From contig JAPFFF010000002.1 in assembly GCA_039105265.1 (NCBI GenBank), forward strand, positions 6,572,001 to 6,636,000: 64,000 bases of DNA, in the 5' to 3' direction. The translations under genes were made by a program, and so were the position numbers. The notes beneath the pieces are model-generated. The model was not told the DNA's origin. It did not search any database and saw nothing but the letters and a program-made list of their open reading frames with translations. How positions within the stretch are numbered: the first letter of the stretch is position 1; each line of letters starts with the position of its first letter. Positions 1-8,889 of the stretch are shown in pieces. The stretch is from Tritrichomonas musculus (taxonomy: Eukaryota > Parabasalia > Tritrichomonadida > Tritrichomonadidae).

Positions 1-315
1 TACAGGTTCAACGATTAGGTATCTTGTATTTGTATTGATGAGAACCAAATATATTTTATTTTCTTTTGTCAAATCTCTAGTATAGTATTTGCTAAACATC
101 AAATCTGCTTCCCAACAACCTGGTTCATTAGAGAAATTTGGTTTTGATAATTCTTTGCATGATTTCAACTTGAAGTCAGGAATAAATGGTTCTGTTTTGA
201 TATCACTTTTAAAGAAAGGTTTTATGTAATTATCAATGTATTTATACTTGGATTTGAAAGGATAATTGAGTAAGGAGTTGTATTCTTTATCGTAGATTCT
301 TACTGATTTAGTCAT
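1..315 (-). CDS. Polinton integrase, N-terminal part (runs off window)
   Basis: A reading frame starts with ATG at 315 and stays open to the window edge for 105 codons. It contains a W-E-A-D-L-M motif followed about 30 residues later by an I-N-T-N-T-R-Y-L segment. This is how the catalytic core of retrovirus-like (rve) integrases of Polintons begins, the Asp being the first acidic catalytic residue. The enzyme would join element ends to target DNA. Only the first third is visible, so the later acidic residues cannot be checked. Confidence 0.7.
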   Translation of the reverse strand, partial: MTKSVRIYDKEYNSLLNYPFKSKYKYIDNYIKPFFKSDIKTEPFIPDFKLKSCKELSKPNFSNEPGCWEADLMFSKYYTRDLTKENKIYLVLINTNTRYLIVEPV

Positions 316-359
316 TTTTTTCCAAAAAAAGTATTGATATACAAAAAAATATCAATTAC

Positions 360-409
360 AGGTAAATCATCACGTTTTTCATAAGATTTGGCGAGGGTCG
401 GAATTCCGA
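360..409. repeat. 50-bp direct repeat of KilA-N gene sequence
   Basis: About 50 bp here are essentially identical to 917-966, which lies inside the KilA-N coding region. This copy sits just beyond that gene's stop codon, between it and the integrase start, so an internal coding segment has been copied to the 3' flank. Both copies start AGGTAAATCATCACG and end near GGTCGGAATTCCGA. Confidence 0.85.
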
Positions 410-418
410 CCGTCGATT

Positions 419-1177
419 TTATTGGCTCATACTATTAAAGTATTCTTCAATTAATGTATGGAGCTTATTGAGATGCTCTATTTTGATATCAACACAGTTA
501 CCACTATTGGAAACCTTATAATCATCTGTTCCAAATGATGCTTTTATAATGTTCTTGATGTTTAAATTTGGTGTCATACTAATAGGAAGGTCATCTTTGA
601 AGTAAAATCTTTCGTTTTCATTATTATAATGGTTAACAACTTTTCTCCAAGTACTCTTATGACGACGACACAAATGAAGCCTAATGAAACCTTCTTTATT
701 AATATCCTCTTTGTAAATCAAATAACGGTAATCATTCTTGTGATTTTCTGGAACTGCACGTGGTTTGAGTTCATCAATTTGTTGCTGATGTTGTTTGCGT
801 TCACGTTCAAATTGGGAGTCTAAAAGTTTGGCAATATAGATTGCGTATGTTGGTGATGCCCACATTGCGATGTGATTGACTAGAAGCTTGTGAATATAAT
901 AACCTCTTAATCCGTTAGGTAAATCATCACGTTTTTCATAAGATTTGGCGAGGGTCGGAATTCCGAGGGTTGATTTTTGAGACTCAAATTCTTGTAATAA
1001 CTCTTTTGTTGTCTGATTTTCAAACCAGTGCTTTGCAAGTTTATTTGATTGGCATGCAGTTATTATGCTTTGAGCTTGGTACATATCATCTTTGATTGAA
1101 TGTATGATGCGTAAATGTGTATTATATTGAATAAATTCGTAGTCATCATTAATTCGTTCTACGTTTATTGAAGCCAT
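419..1177 (-). CDS. KilA-N domain protein of the Polinton
   Basis: A 252-residue protein. Residues about 12-120 match the KilA-N fold, a DNA-binding domain common in large DNA viruses and trichomonad Polintons. The signature Y-I-H-K-L-L-V-N-H-I-A-M-W-A-S-P, followed by Y-A-I-Y-I, is clear. A short basic helix (about residues 120-145) leads to a C-terminal region of unknown function beginning with Y-R-Y-L-I-Y, which resembles the accessory domain following KilA-N in viral proteins. The role is probably DNA binding in element expression or replication (inference). It sits between the integrase and the capsid gene, all on the minus strand. Confidence 0.8.
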   Translation of the reverse strand: MASINVERINDDYEFIQYNTHLRIIHSIKDDMYQAQSIITACQSNKLAKHWFENQTTKELLQEFESQKSTLGIPTLAKSYEKRDDLPNGLRGYYIHKLLVNHIAMWASPTYAIYIAKLLDSQFERERKQHQQQIDELKPRAVPENHKNDYRYLIYKEDINKEGFIRLHLCRRHKSTWRKVVNHYNNENERFYFKDDLPISMTPNLNIKNIIKASFGTDDYKVSNSGNCVDIKIEHLNKLHTLIEEYFNSMSQ

Positions 1178-1352
1178 TTGTTCTGGAGATAAAAAATTAT
1201 TTTAAAAATAGATTTGCAAAAAAATGTGGGGACAGCAATTTTGCAACTTTGTTGGCCCAGGCTTTGCCTGTGCTGCTACCGGTTTTCTCAAATCAATTTA
1301 CTCATTAACTTGACTGCCAGCTGGCGTTTCATCATCAACATATTCCAATCCA

Positions 1353-3338
1353 TTAAGTAAGTTTAAAGTATGTATCTCTTGTGAGCCATAATTGAGTTGG
1401 AGGTGGATGTACTGTTCCTTCTTCGTTAACATTATAGTAAGTATCATTTGGACCTGTATATATTGGTTGACCATTAACCTGAACTTGAATATTTCCAAAT
1501 CCACCATCCAAACCATCATAGCAATATCCTGCTGAAGCACGTTCTGTTTGAATATTGAAAACAAAGCTAGAAGCATCACTTAAAGTATTTCTATAACGAA
1601 CTCCATTTGCATCATTCTTTGGCATTGTCATACTATCTTCAAATTCTTTTGTGCATTGTAATGTGATTCCATCAAGGTCTCCAGCAGTTAATTGATTTTC
1701 AAAGAATCTTGCACCAATTGTGCTAACATTTTCATCTGGGAAGTTCTTACCACCAATATTGAGATAACAATTTTGATATACTGGATTTTCGAAAACAGTG
1801 AGGTCATTATGATGTTTTGGAAACATAATTGACATTGTAGTAACATTAATTAATGGGATATTCAAAGTAGATTTGATACCATTTGCTGCAGGAGCAATTG
1901 GGAATGAATGGTAATCAACTTTTTGGGATGGTATTATAATTCCTTCACGTAATATATTTTCAATACCTCTGCGAGTAGATTCACAGACACCATATCCTTG
2001 CATATTTGATTTACATAATGTGATTGTCATTCTGTTTACAGTTAATGTGGCTTTCTGTGATGAATATGTTTCATTGTGAAGTTGTGATTTAGCATCATGA
2101 ATTGCTTGAAGAGTCTGTTTAGCAGAAACAATTGGTGTTTTAACAATTTGCCAAGCATAATATCTTCCATTTTTGTCAGCATGATTTAATGGTGGTAATG
2201 TTACAGCAGGATTATGAACACATATTTCTTCATCAGTTGCACCTGGTTGTAATCCAAATTCTTCAAATTCTTCCTTTGTGTAACTGAAATTGAATTCCAA
2301 ATCTGTAAGAATATCAGTGTAACCAGTACTTCCATCATCATTATCCCATTGTTCACCAATTCGATATTGAATCTTATACTTGATAGGTGTTGGGGTTGGT
2401 TCAGGAGATGGAGACGGTGATGGGTCAGGTGTTGGAGATGGTGATGGGTCTGGTGTTGGAGATGGGTCTGGAGATGGAGCACCAGGACCTGGAATTATAG
2501 CTTCATTACCAATTTGTGTAAATTGATGTTTCAAGTGACCGCGGGCCTTTATTTCTTTCAATCTTTCTAATTCTGCAGATGAGATACTATCATTATCTTC
2601 TAGATAAGCTTTTGTTTCAGCAACAGTATAAGGGTCTATAGCGGCCCAAACTAATCCTGCGGGTGATACTTGGAAACGAATTGATAAATCACCTATGATA
2701 CCATTAGGGAATAAATCGAATGCTTGTAATGCAAGTAAATCATCGAATGGTACGTTTAAATCAAATTCAACTTGGGATTTACCATTAGATTTGAATGAAT
2801 TGAGGTTAACATAAGCACCAGCAACAGTCTGTGAATAATTTGAAACGTTTTCCCAAAGTGAATGTACAAAACGCCTACGTTTCTTCTCAGTCTCTGGTTT
2901 AACAGTGGAATACAAAAACCCTTCACGAATACATTCATTTTGCTGATATCCAACGTTTACATTATTATGGAGAATCTCCAAACGGTCAAACAATTGATTA
3001 GAAGATTTGAGCCCGACAAATAATTTGTAGAAGTTATTTGGGTCATCAATTTGTTGTAATTTTGCTAAATCAGTATTGAGTTGTAAATCTAGTTTGATGT
3101 GAAAGGTGAGGAATCCTTTATCAACATCAGAAATGAAGTGGTCAGGATGTGTTAAACTGATTTGGGAATACTGTCCTTGATGAAATGGTGCGGGTTGGTC
3201 ATGACAATCAACTGTTCTGAATGAAAATGAGCGTGTACCATCATTAGTGTTAATCATTTCACGCATCTTATTAAAAGTGTCAAGTACATTCCCAGCTTCG
3301 ATTTTGTAATTATGTGCTCTTTCGTTGCGATACAACAT
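1353..3338 (-). CDS. Polinton major capsid protein (double jelly-roll type)
   Basis: A 661-residue protein whose size and first 240 residues fit the Polinton double-jelly-roll major capsid protein. Recognisable features are the N-terminal substrate-like segment, L-E-I-L-H-N-N, and the F-D-L-N-V-P-F and L-F-P-N-G-I-I-G strands expected of jelly roll 1. Residues about 284-318 form an unusual Pro/Ser/Thr/Asp linker of repeated P-D-P-S-P units between the two halves. The assignment rests on pattern recognition and on the neighbouring packaging ATPase. It would form virion facets. It faces away from the plus-strand cluster starting at 3390, leaving a short shared promoter region of about 50 bp. 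Confidence 0.72.
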   Translation of the reverse strand: MLYRNERAHNYKIEAGNVLDTFNKMREMINTNDGTRSFSFRTVDCHDQPAPFHQGQYSQISLTHPDHFISDVDKGFLTFHIKLDLQLNTDLAKLQQIDDPNNFYKLFVGLKSSNQLFDRLEILHNNVNVGYQQNECIREGFLYSTVKPETEKKRRRFVHSLWENVSNYSQTVAGAYVNLNSFKSNGKSQVEFDLNVPFDDLLALQAFDLFPNGIIGDLSIRFQVSPAGLVWAAIDPYTVAETKAYLEDNDSISSAELERLKEIKARGHLKHQFTQIGNEAIIPGPGAPSPDPSPTPDPSPSPTPDPSPSPSPEPTPTPIKYKIQYRIGEQWDNDDGSTGYTDILTDLEFNFSYTKEEFEEFGLQPGATDEEICVHNPAVTLPPLNHADKNGRYYAWQIVKTPIVSAKQTLQAIHDAKSQLHNETYSSQKATLTVNRMTITLCKSNMQGYGVCESTRRGIENILREGIIIPSQKVDYHSFPIAPAANGIKSTLNIPLINVTTMSIMFPKHHNDLTVFENPVYQNCYLNIGGKNFPDENVSTIGARFFENQLTAGDLDGITLQCTKEFEDSMTMPKNDANGVRYRNTLSDASSFVFNIQTERASAGYCYDGLDGGFGNIQVQVNGQPIYTGPNDTYYNVNEEGTVHPPPTQLWLTRDTYFKLT

Positions 3339-3389
3339 TTATGATACAAAAAAAGTACTTATTACAGGACTTTTTTCATTATAAAAACA

Positions 3390-3644
3390 ATGGGTATCGG
3401 AATCTTCAAGAAAATGAAAAATGCTTTTAAATCAGTTGGCAATACAATTAAGAATGTTGCAACTAAAGTCGGTAAAGCGCTTCCTAAAGTTGTTGAAATT
3501 GGTAAAAGAGTTACCAGTGCGGTAAAGCCTGTTTTAGGTGATATACCTCTTATTGGAGACACTATAAGAGCAATTGACACAGGGTTGAATGTTGTCGATA
3601 GAGGAATGAGAATTGGTAAGAGCTTGATAAATGAAGTAGAATAA
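3390..3644 (+). CDS. Small amphipathic Polinton protein
   Basis: An 84-residue protein, rich in Lys and Val, with an amphipathic N-terminal helix (G-I-G-I-F-K-K-M-K-N-A-F) and several Gly/Pro turns. It opens the plus-strand gene cluster just across from the capsid gene. Small basic amphipathic proteins at this place may be minor virion or membrane-active proteins like the adenovirus pVI class, but no diagnostic motif is visible, so this is inference only. Confidence 0.6.
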   Translation: MGIGIFKKMKNAFKSVGNTIKNVATKVGKALPKVVEIGKRVTSAVKPVLGDIPLIGDTIRAIDTGLNVVDRGMRIGKSLINEVE

Positions 3645-3670
3645 AAACAAAAAAATTTTTTTGAAAATAA

Positions 3671-4117
3671 ATGGAATTGGAAGTAATTAACGAAATAACT
3701 GAAGAAACAAAAAACTTCAAATCCATCGAAGAATTTAATTTGTTCTACCAGAAGCACAAGGACGAGATGAATGGACGCACCACACAGTACCTCAATAAAG
3801 TATATAAGATTATTACCCCCGATGGTGTTGAATATAGAATAACAAAAAAGAATTGTTCGAAAGAAGGAAATAAGAGAGTTGGGGGTGATATATTTCTAAA
3901 AAAAGTGTTTAAAAAGGAAGACCTAAAAGAGTTAGAACAAGATGTTATCAGAGCTGATATTGAAAGTGTGAAGGATGAGATTAAGCAGATGATATCGCGC
4001 ATTCATGCGAATGAGCTTCTAGTGAATCGTATTGAGCAATCAGAGAAAAAAATAATAGAACTAACATCAACTGTGAATCAGATAGCTAAATATATTAATA
4101 CTATGAATAATATGTAG
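3671..4117 (+). CDS. Coiled-coil Polinton protein, unknown function
   Basis: A 148-residue protein beginning 26 bp after the preceding gene. The first 95 residues are mixed and charged. The last 55 carry heptad-like hydrophobic spacing (I-K-Q-M-I-S-R-I...L-V-N-R-I...I-I-E-L) typical of a coiled coil. I do not recognise the family. It overlaps nothing and converges on the small minus-strand gene ending at 4119. Confidence 0.6.
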   Translation: MELEVINEITEETKNFKSIEEFNLFYQKHKDEMNGRTTQYLNKVYKIITPDGVEYRITKKNCSKEGNKRVGGDIFLKKVFKKEDLKELEQDVIRADIESVKDEIKQMISRIHANELLVNRIEQSEKKIIELTSTVNQIAKYINTMNNM

Positions 4118-4118
4118 C

Positions 4119-4352
4119 TTAAATCTTACTATTAATTGGGACCACTGAATGGTTTAAAGAATATGTATGATAGTTGAGTTTTTTTGTAGTTATTGGAGGC
4201 TTTTCATGGTTTATAGTTCCCTTCAAATCTCTCTTCTTGATTATAGGTGCAGAATTGATTCTGGTACGCTCTTTTTGCATTTCCAATTGAAGTCTATCGT
4301 AGAAATTCATTCTTTTATCATCTCTTATCGTGCGTCTCTGTTGAAAAGACAT
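4119..4352 (-). CDS. Small basic Polinton protein, unknown
   Basis: A 77-residue basic protein rich in Arg, Lys and Gln, read opposite to its neighbours. Its stop lies next to the stop of the preceding plus-strand gene, and its start is 17 bp from the next plus-strand start at 4369. The competing plus-strand frame in the same place looks like a shadow (hydrophobic, no internal logic). No family recognised. Confidence 0.45.
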   Translation of the reverse strand: MSFQQRRTIRDDKRMNFYDRLQLEMQKERTRINSAPIIKKRDLKGTINHEKPPITTKKLNYHTYSLNHSVVPINSKI

Positions 4353-4368
4353 TTTTGTATTGAAATAA

Positions 4369-4599
4369 ATGACTGAATTAAGTGATTATAAGAGGGAAAT
4401 TCCTGAACTTAAAAGAATCAAACGAGCGCTAAAAGAGAAATGCTACGACTATAAACAGCATCTCAATAACGTAAAATCAGGTATGCTTGGCTCAAATGGA
4501 TTAGCAGTAAGAGAATCGTTAATTGAAGATATTGAATCTTTAAAAGAGAAAGTTCACAAACTCGAAAAAGAATTTGATAGATTAACCAATAAAGAGTAA
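4369..4599 (+). CDS. Short coiled-coil Polinton protein
   Basis: A 76-residue, highly charged protein predicted to be almost entirely helical, with Leu/Ile heptad spacing in the second half (I-E-D-I-E-S-L-K-E-K-V-H-K-L). It sits in a tight run of plus-strand genes leading to the ATPase. Function unknown. Confidence 0.55.
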   Translation: MTELSDYKREIPELKRIKRALKEKCYDYKQHLNNVKSGMLGSNGLAVRESLIEDIESLKEKVHKLEKEFDRLTNKE

Positions 4600-4626
4600 G
4601 ATGTATAGAGATTTTTTTGCACTGAA

Positions 4627-5205
4627 ATGTCAAGTATTATGAATAAAGCACGTATATTATCTTCAGAAAACGATGCAAGTGTAAAACAGAGTCAAGAAAC
4701 AAATATAGAAATCAAATTAGCTCCTCAAAGAGGAAGTGCAGTAGCATATCCACAAATACCGCAACCACAAAATGTAAATTTTACTATACCACAGACCCCA
4801 CAGGAGGGGTTTGCTTCTCAATACATACCTCCAACCAACAGTGTTGCCCAAGAAAGAGGGCTTGCAGATTTAGGAAATGAGTTGGATACACTTGAAAAGA
4901 AAAACAAATTTTTGGAGTTGCTTGTTGGGATGTATGAGAATAACCCATTAAAGGTAAACTCTTATGTAGTATGTAAATCAACCTTATTAATGGATATGAT
5001 AAAGCTGTTGACAGATTGTGATAAAGTTGATTTGGTTATTGAAGATGAAGAACCTGGTTGTTGTGTTGCTAGTGTTGCAAAACTGATAAAGATTGATAAG
5101 ATATTAATCACTAAAGATGGTAAATCCGAAGAACTAAAATACTGCTACAATCATGTCTATACAGAGTTTGTCAAATATGCAATATCACTCAAATATTGTT
5201 GCTAA
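4627..5205 (+). CDS. Polinton protein with Pro/Gln-rich N-terminus, unknown
   Basis: A 192-residue protein. Residues 1-75 are Ser/Gln/Pro-rich and probably disordered (P-Q-I-P-Q-P-Q). Residues 80-192 look globular, with a helical start (L-G-N-E-L-D-T-L-E-K-K), alternating strands and several cysteines (E-P-G-C-C near residue 140 and a C-terminal C-C). It lies between the coiled-coil gene and the packaging ATPase, a position often taken by minor virion genes, but I do not recognise the family. Confidence 0.6.
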   Translation: MSSIMNKARILSSENDASVKQSQETNIEIKLAPQRGSAVAYPQIPQPQNVNFTIPQTPQEGFASQYIPPTNSVAQERGLADLGNELDTLEKKNKFLELLVGMYENNPLKVNSYVVCKSTLLMDMIKLLTDCDKVDLVIEDEEPGCCVASVAKLIKIDKILITKDGKSEELKYCYNHVYTEFVKYAISLKYCC

Positions 5206-5263
5206 TTACTTTTTCTTAATAAGAAATGACTTACTTTTAGTAAGGCTTTTTTTCGAAGGAAAA

Positions 5264-5395
5264 ATGTTTTGTGAGATACTTTTATGTATGATTCTAGCTG
5301 TTAATGTTATGGAGTTATTTGTGATAATATCAGCATTGAAACCTGATGAACCACCTGAATTAAGTGAAGAGATGCGACAGAAACTTTATTGCTAA
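5264..5395 (+). CDS. 43-residue single-span membrane protein of the Polinton
   Basis: A short frame starting at ATG 5264 gives a hydrophobic helix (residues 2-22, I-L-L-C-M-I-L-A-V) followed by a short acidic tail. The stop lies three bases before the ATPase start. A longer frame beginning upstream overlaps the preceding gene and is less likely. Probably a small membrane protein of the element. Confidence 0.45.
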   Translation: MFCEILLCMILAVNVMELFVIISALKPDEPPELSEEMRQKLYC

Positions 5396-5398
5396 GAA

Positions 5399-6307
5399 AT
5401 GCTTAAACCTACAAAGTTTGATTATTCGACAGTGTTTTTTTCAGATTCTAGTGATTCAGAAGAGCTATTTGCTGAACCTCAGGTAAAACCCTTTTTTAAC
5501 ATCGACATTGAGATGAGTAAAGCGTATAAAAAAAATGAATCCAAGATATTGAGTGAATCTATTAGACCAATTGCTAATGGTATCTACGCAAATTATAATT
5601 CATTAAACATCATTGTTGGAGCTCAAGGAAAGGGTAAATCTCATATTGTATTGCGTGATATTATTCAAATATCAAGAATCCCTGGTGCTGCTCATTTAAT
5701 TGTTTATATTAGTAAGAACGGAGTTATAAATGATTCAACATTTGAGGCCCAGCGAGAATTGATTAAACTTCCTGTGAAAGTCATATCTGATTCAAATGCT
5801 GAGAATTACTTAAAAGAACTTGATTTATGGAAAGAATTGTATGATAAATACGTTAATAATAATACTCGATTAGATGACAGCTCTGCTGGCCCAAGCTTTG
5901 CTTGTGAAGAGAAGATAAATAAGATGCTCTCCTTTTTATGTATTTCACAGTTGAACTCCTCAAAAAGTCCTCTAAATACCATCATTTTATGTGAGGATTT
6001 CATTAAATCAAAGCTATTGAAATCAGCTTATTTTACCAATTATATCACTCAATTACGGCACAAACATTCTATTGTCTATGTTAATGTTCAATTCTTTAAA
6101 GCAATACCGACGGATTACAAGAATAATTGCACATCTTTCTTCATATTTAATGGATTCTCACGACAGAAAATGGGTTATATATACCAACAAGTTGTTATGC
6201 CAATTGAATTCGAAGATTTGTGGAGGAGATATTGTTGTATGAAAAATCATGATTTCATCTTGGTGAACACACGAGAAGGTAGTATAGAGTTTATTAGTTG
6301 TGTGTAA
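5399..6307 (+). CDS. Polinton genome-packaging ATPase (FtsK/HerA-like)
   Basis: A 302-residue protein with a Walker A motif G-A-Q-G-K-G-K-S at residues 74-81 and a hydrophobic strand ending in acidic residues, N-T-I-I-L-C-E-D, near residue 195 as Walker B. Size and motif order fit the A32/FtsK-like packaging ATPases of Polintons and large DNA viruses, which pump the genome into the capsid. The first 50 residues are an acidic Ser-rich extension (S-D-S-S-D-S-E-E). It is the last plus-strand gene of the cluster and starts four bases after the preceding stop. Confidence 0.8.
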   Translation: MLKPTKFDYSTVFFSDSSDSEELFAEPQVKPFFNIDIEMSKAYKKNESKILSESIRPIANGIYANYNSLNIIVGAQGKGKSHIVLRDIIQISRIPGAAHLIVYISKNGVINDSTFEAQRELIKLPVKVISDSNAENYLKELDLWKELYDKYVNNNTRLDDSSAGPSFACEEKINKMLSFLCISQLNSSKSPLNTIILCEDFIKSKLLKSAYFTNYITQLRHKHSIVYVNVQFFKAIPTDYKNNCTSFFIFNGFSRQKMGYIYQQVVMPIEFEDLWRRYCCMKNHDFILVNTREGSIEFISCV

Positions 6308-6335
6308 AAAAATATTGTGTTCAAAGTATATTTTT

Positions 6336-6794
6336 TTAGTCTAATACAATATTTTGATGAGTACCCTTAAATATTGTTGGTTCTGGTATATCATATTTCT
6401 CTCTTAGCTTTAATAACATATCGTGGTTTGTTTTGTTGATTCGTTCAATAGAATAGTTATAATATTCATGTTCTTTATATACTTGCTTTTCTGTATTACC
6501 GTTAACAAAGAACTCTAATGAATTACAGTTAATTCTTCTCCTTGTATTTGATGTTAAAACGACGTGCTCAAACCCCATTTCTTTGATTTTATCTGGGTAG
6601 AATCTAATTGTTTTATCCGGTGTTTGTAGTGAAATGTATAACACTTTCGCAATAAAACTCGATTTGTTGATAATAGGATATTTTTCGCAAAGCAGTGTGA
6701 AATCACATTTATTGAAATCATCAGGGTTTTCCAATAGTGAGATAAGATTGTTGATATATTCGAAAACTCTAAGTGATTTGCTATTGCAAGCCAT
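6336..6794 (-). CDS. Polinton protein of unknown function
   Basis: A 152-residue protein read toward the ATPase gene, with convergent stops about 28 bp apart. It has an N-terminal helical region and a central stretch with basic residues (N-T-R-R-R-I-N). No family is recognised. It is followed upstream by another minus-strand gene, the two being about 45 bp apart. Confidence 0.55.
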   Translation of the reverse strand: MACNSKSLRVFEYINNLISLLENPDDFNKCDFTLLCEKYPIINKSSFIAKVLYISLQTPDKTIRFYPDKIKEMGFEHVVLTSNTRRRINCNSLEFFVNGNTEKQVYKEHEYYNYSIERINKTNHDMLLKLREKYDIPEPTIFKGTHQNIVLD

Positions 6795-6839
6795 TTTGTA
6801 ATGAAATAAAAATTTAAAAAAATATTTGATTTACTTAAC

Positions 6840-7562
6840 TTATGGTTCATAATCAAAATATGTTTTGTTATTTCCAAGATGAGGTCTTGTGTTATAGTAT
6901 TTCCAATCATTCCATACAACTTGGTAATTTCTATCTTTGTATCTATATGTTAACTTTGATTTCTGATTAACATATTGTGATATCAATTCACAACCTTCTT
7001 TAGCAAATAATTGTGCAATATGTTCATGAGTGTATCTTGGGCATTTAGATTTATGTGCCCTATATCCTGTATTCCATTTTGTTGGTGTTGTTTGGTATTC
7101 CAGTCCTTCAAATAAGTATCGTATTTTGGTTCGTCCATCAACATATTTATCAAGTAATTCACAACCTTCTAGCTTCATTGAATCTCTCAAATTGTTTTCT
7201 TTAGCTAATCGTTTCTTTTCAATTTTATCATTTTTGTACTCTTCTAGTTTCGTAATTCCATTGGGATTAATATCATATTTCATTTTACTTTTACTCTTAT
7301 AAGCACTTCTTATAGGATCAATAACAAAATCTTCAAGATGAGTAGTCAATAATTGTGTTGGATTAGAGTTTTTATAAAAATAGATTAGCGAACTTGGATA
7401 TATATTCTTAGGTGTTTTGATGATTGTACAGTTATTTTCTTCAAACAATAGCTTAACTAAATCATATGTTGCATCAACAGTTTTTGGAATATACGATGTA
7501 TAAAACTTATTTTTGTGGTTTTCAATAATGTTAGCTTTCATAGTACTTAATGCTTCGCTCAT
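6840..7562 (-). CDS. Polinton protein with two repeated E-G-C-E-L modules
   Basis: A 240-residue protein starting at ATG 7562; an upstream in-frame extension exists but looks non-coding. The C-terminal half holds two copies of a module of about 60 residues, each opening with E-G-C-E-L-(L/I), then Y-V-(D/N), a T/L-rich strand, Y and a conserved W. This recalls the short treble-clef repeats found in phage and mobile-element nucleases, here without their paired cysteines (resemblance only). It is the last gene before the element's right side. Confidence 0.55.
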   Translation of the reverse strand: MSEALSTMKANIIENHKNKFYTSYIPKTVDATYDLVKLLFEENNCTIIKTPKNIYPSSLIYFYKNSNPTQLLTTHLEDFVIDPIRSAYKSKSKMKYDINPNGITKLEEYKNDKIEKKRLAKENNLRDSMKLEGCELLDKYVDGRTKIRYLFEGLEYQTTPTKWNTGYRAHKSKCPRYTHEHIAQLFAKEGCELISQYVNQKSKLTYRYKDRNYQVVWNDWKYYNTRPHLGNNKTYFDYEP

Positions 7563-7838
7563 TTTTAGTGTGAAAAAAAATAAAAAATAATTATCACTTG
7601 AATGATGACATGATGGACTGAAAGAAATGAATAAGTAGTTTGTGCGTATTGAAGAGAATGTGATAAACAACATTGAGTACAACATATGAATCTCAATGAT
7701 ATTATATCAAATCAGTAGTTCGTGCTTCTACCCCCTCTAAAGACTTCCTATACACTACTTTCCCATTTAATAATAGTATTATTATTATTATTAAAAAAAA
7801 GATTTGAGTTAAAAAAAATTCTCTTTATTAAAAAAACC

Positions 7839-7908
7839 GATAAGAGTAGCATTTTATCTTATCCAATCTTTCTTATTCATCACCAATAAGTGTAGCATTC
7901 TGGTGATG
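7839..7908. repeat. Two adjacent hairpins sharing a GTAGCATT loop motif
   Basis: Hairpin 1 (7839-7863) has stem GATAAGA/TCTTATC; hairpin 2 (7878-7908) has stem CATCACCA/TGGTGATG. The stems differ, yet both loops contain GTAGCATT. They sit just right of the last Polinton gene. Whether they belong to the element's terminal repeat is unknown. Confidence 0.6.
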
Positions 7909-7916
7909 AGTTGCTT

Positions 7917-8105
7917 TTATGCTGAGTTGTTTCTTGATTGAGTTGCTCCTTGGTTGAGTTGCTCCTTGGTTGAGTTGTTCCTTTGCTAAGTTGTTTCTTG
8001 GCTGAGTTGCTCCTTGGTTGAGTTGTTTCTTGGCTGAGTTGTTTCTTGTCTGAGTTGTTTCTTGTCTGAGTTGTTTTGCGGCTGAGTTGCTTATTGGCTG
8101 AGGAC
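7917..8105. repeat. 16-bp minisatellite (CTGAGTTGTTTCTTGT-type)
   Basis: About eleven to twelve imperfect tandem units of roughly 16 bp, consensus CTGAGTTGTTTCTTGG with C/T and G/A variants. The 16-bp period shifts reading frame each unit, so it is not a protein repeat. Confidence 0.8.
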
Positions 8106-8230
8106 TGATTAAAAAATAGTCTAATTGAATTAATAATAATAAATAATTAATTATTTATTTATCTAGGTATCACTTTTTAAGCTTTGTAAAATACTCAAAA
8201 AGTTATAAAACAGATAATTAAATATAAATA

Positions 8231-8270
8231 AAGTAGCTTTTTGAAGGCTAAGCCTTTCAAAAAGCTACTT
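8231..8270. repeat. Near-perfect 40-bp palindrome
   Basis: The arm AAGTAGCTTTTTGAAGGCT (8231-8249) is complementary to 8251-8270 with one bulged base. It would form a hairpin with an almost absent loop. It is followed by an A/T tract. It could be a relic of a short inverted-repeat element or a transcript hairpin. Confidence 0.7.
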
Positions 8271-8889
8271 AATTTTTTTTTAAATAAATAAAAAAAAAAA
8301 TAATCTAATTCAATTAATTCAATTAATAAAAAAAAATTCATTTTGAATGAAAACTACCTTTTATTCGCAATTTTGTGTTTAAAAAAGAGAAGATTCATTG
8401 TAAGAATAATACCGAGATTTTAAATATCACAAAAGAACTTCAAAAAAGTTGATATTAAAATTGAGAGGGCCAGCGTTTATATATATATATATATATAGAT
8501 AAACTTCCCAAGAGAATTGATTCTCTTGACTTCATATTAAAATTCTTTTATCATTACTTTTATGATTTCTTTTTCCTATTTTTTCAACCTTTTCTAAACG
8601 TTAAAATAGATCGCTCAAAATATGTATTGGGGAAAATATGTTTTAAAACAATTTAAAAAACAAAATTTTTGGAAAAATATGAAAAATGAAGCAGTTCTTA
8701 TTTATATATGTGTGGGTAGACGATCAAAACACGTTATTTATGGACAAAAATTTTTTTTTAGAAAATTAGTTATTTTCCATTTAAATGGTCATATAATACA
8801 ATATAAAATGATAAGTAATTAAAATTTTAGTCTATTTCTCTTTTTAATTATTTTCATTGAATTTGAAAAAATTGAGAAAAGGTAATACT
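8271..8889. other. AT-rich intergenic DNA
   Basis: No supported gene. It holds A/T homopolymers and a short TA microsatellite near 8478-8498. The short open frame around 8622-8822 has no coding character. Confidence 0.6.

Larger units (their letters stand above)
1..7700. mobile_element. Polinton/Maverick element, right-hand part
   Basis: A cluster of closely packed genes carries Polinton hallmarks: a retroviral-type integrase start (window edge), a double-jelly-roll major capsid protein, an FtsK/HerA-like packaging ATPase and a KilA-N protein. The protein-primed DNA polymerase B and the left terminus are not in the window and presumably lie further left. The visible genes read open, so the copy looks whole in this part and probably inserted recently. 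The right limit is uncertain: genes end near 7562, and repeats and hairpins follow to about 8300 that may or may not belong to the terminal repeat. No target duplication could be tested because the left end is missing. Confidence 0.88.

Noticed and set aside
8622-8822. 66-codon plus frame
   Set aside because: Lys/Phe/Asn-rich as expected of random AT-rich DNA; no relatives recognised.
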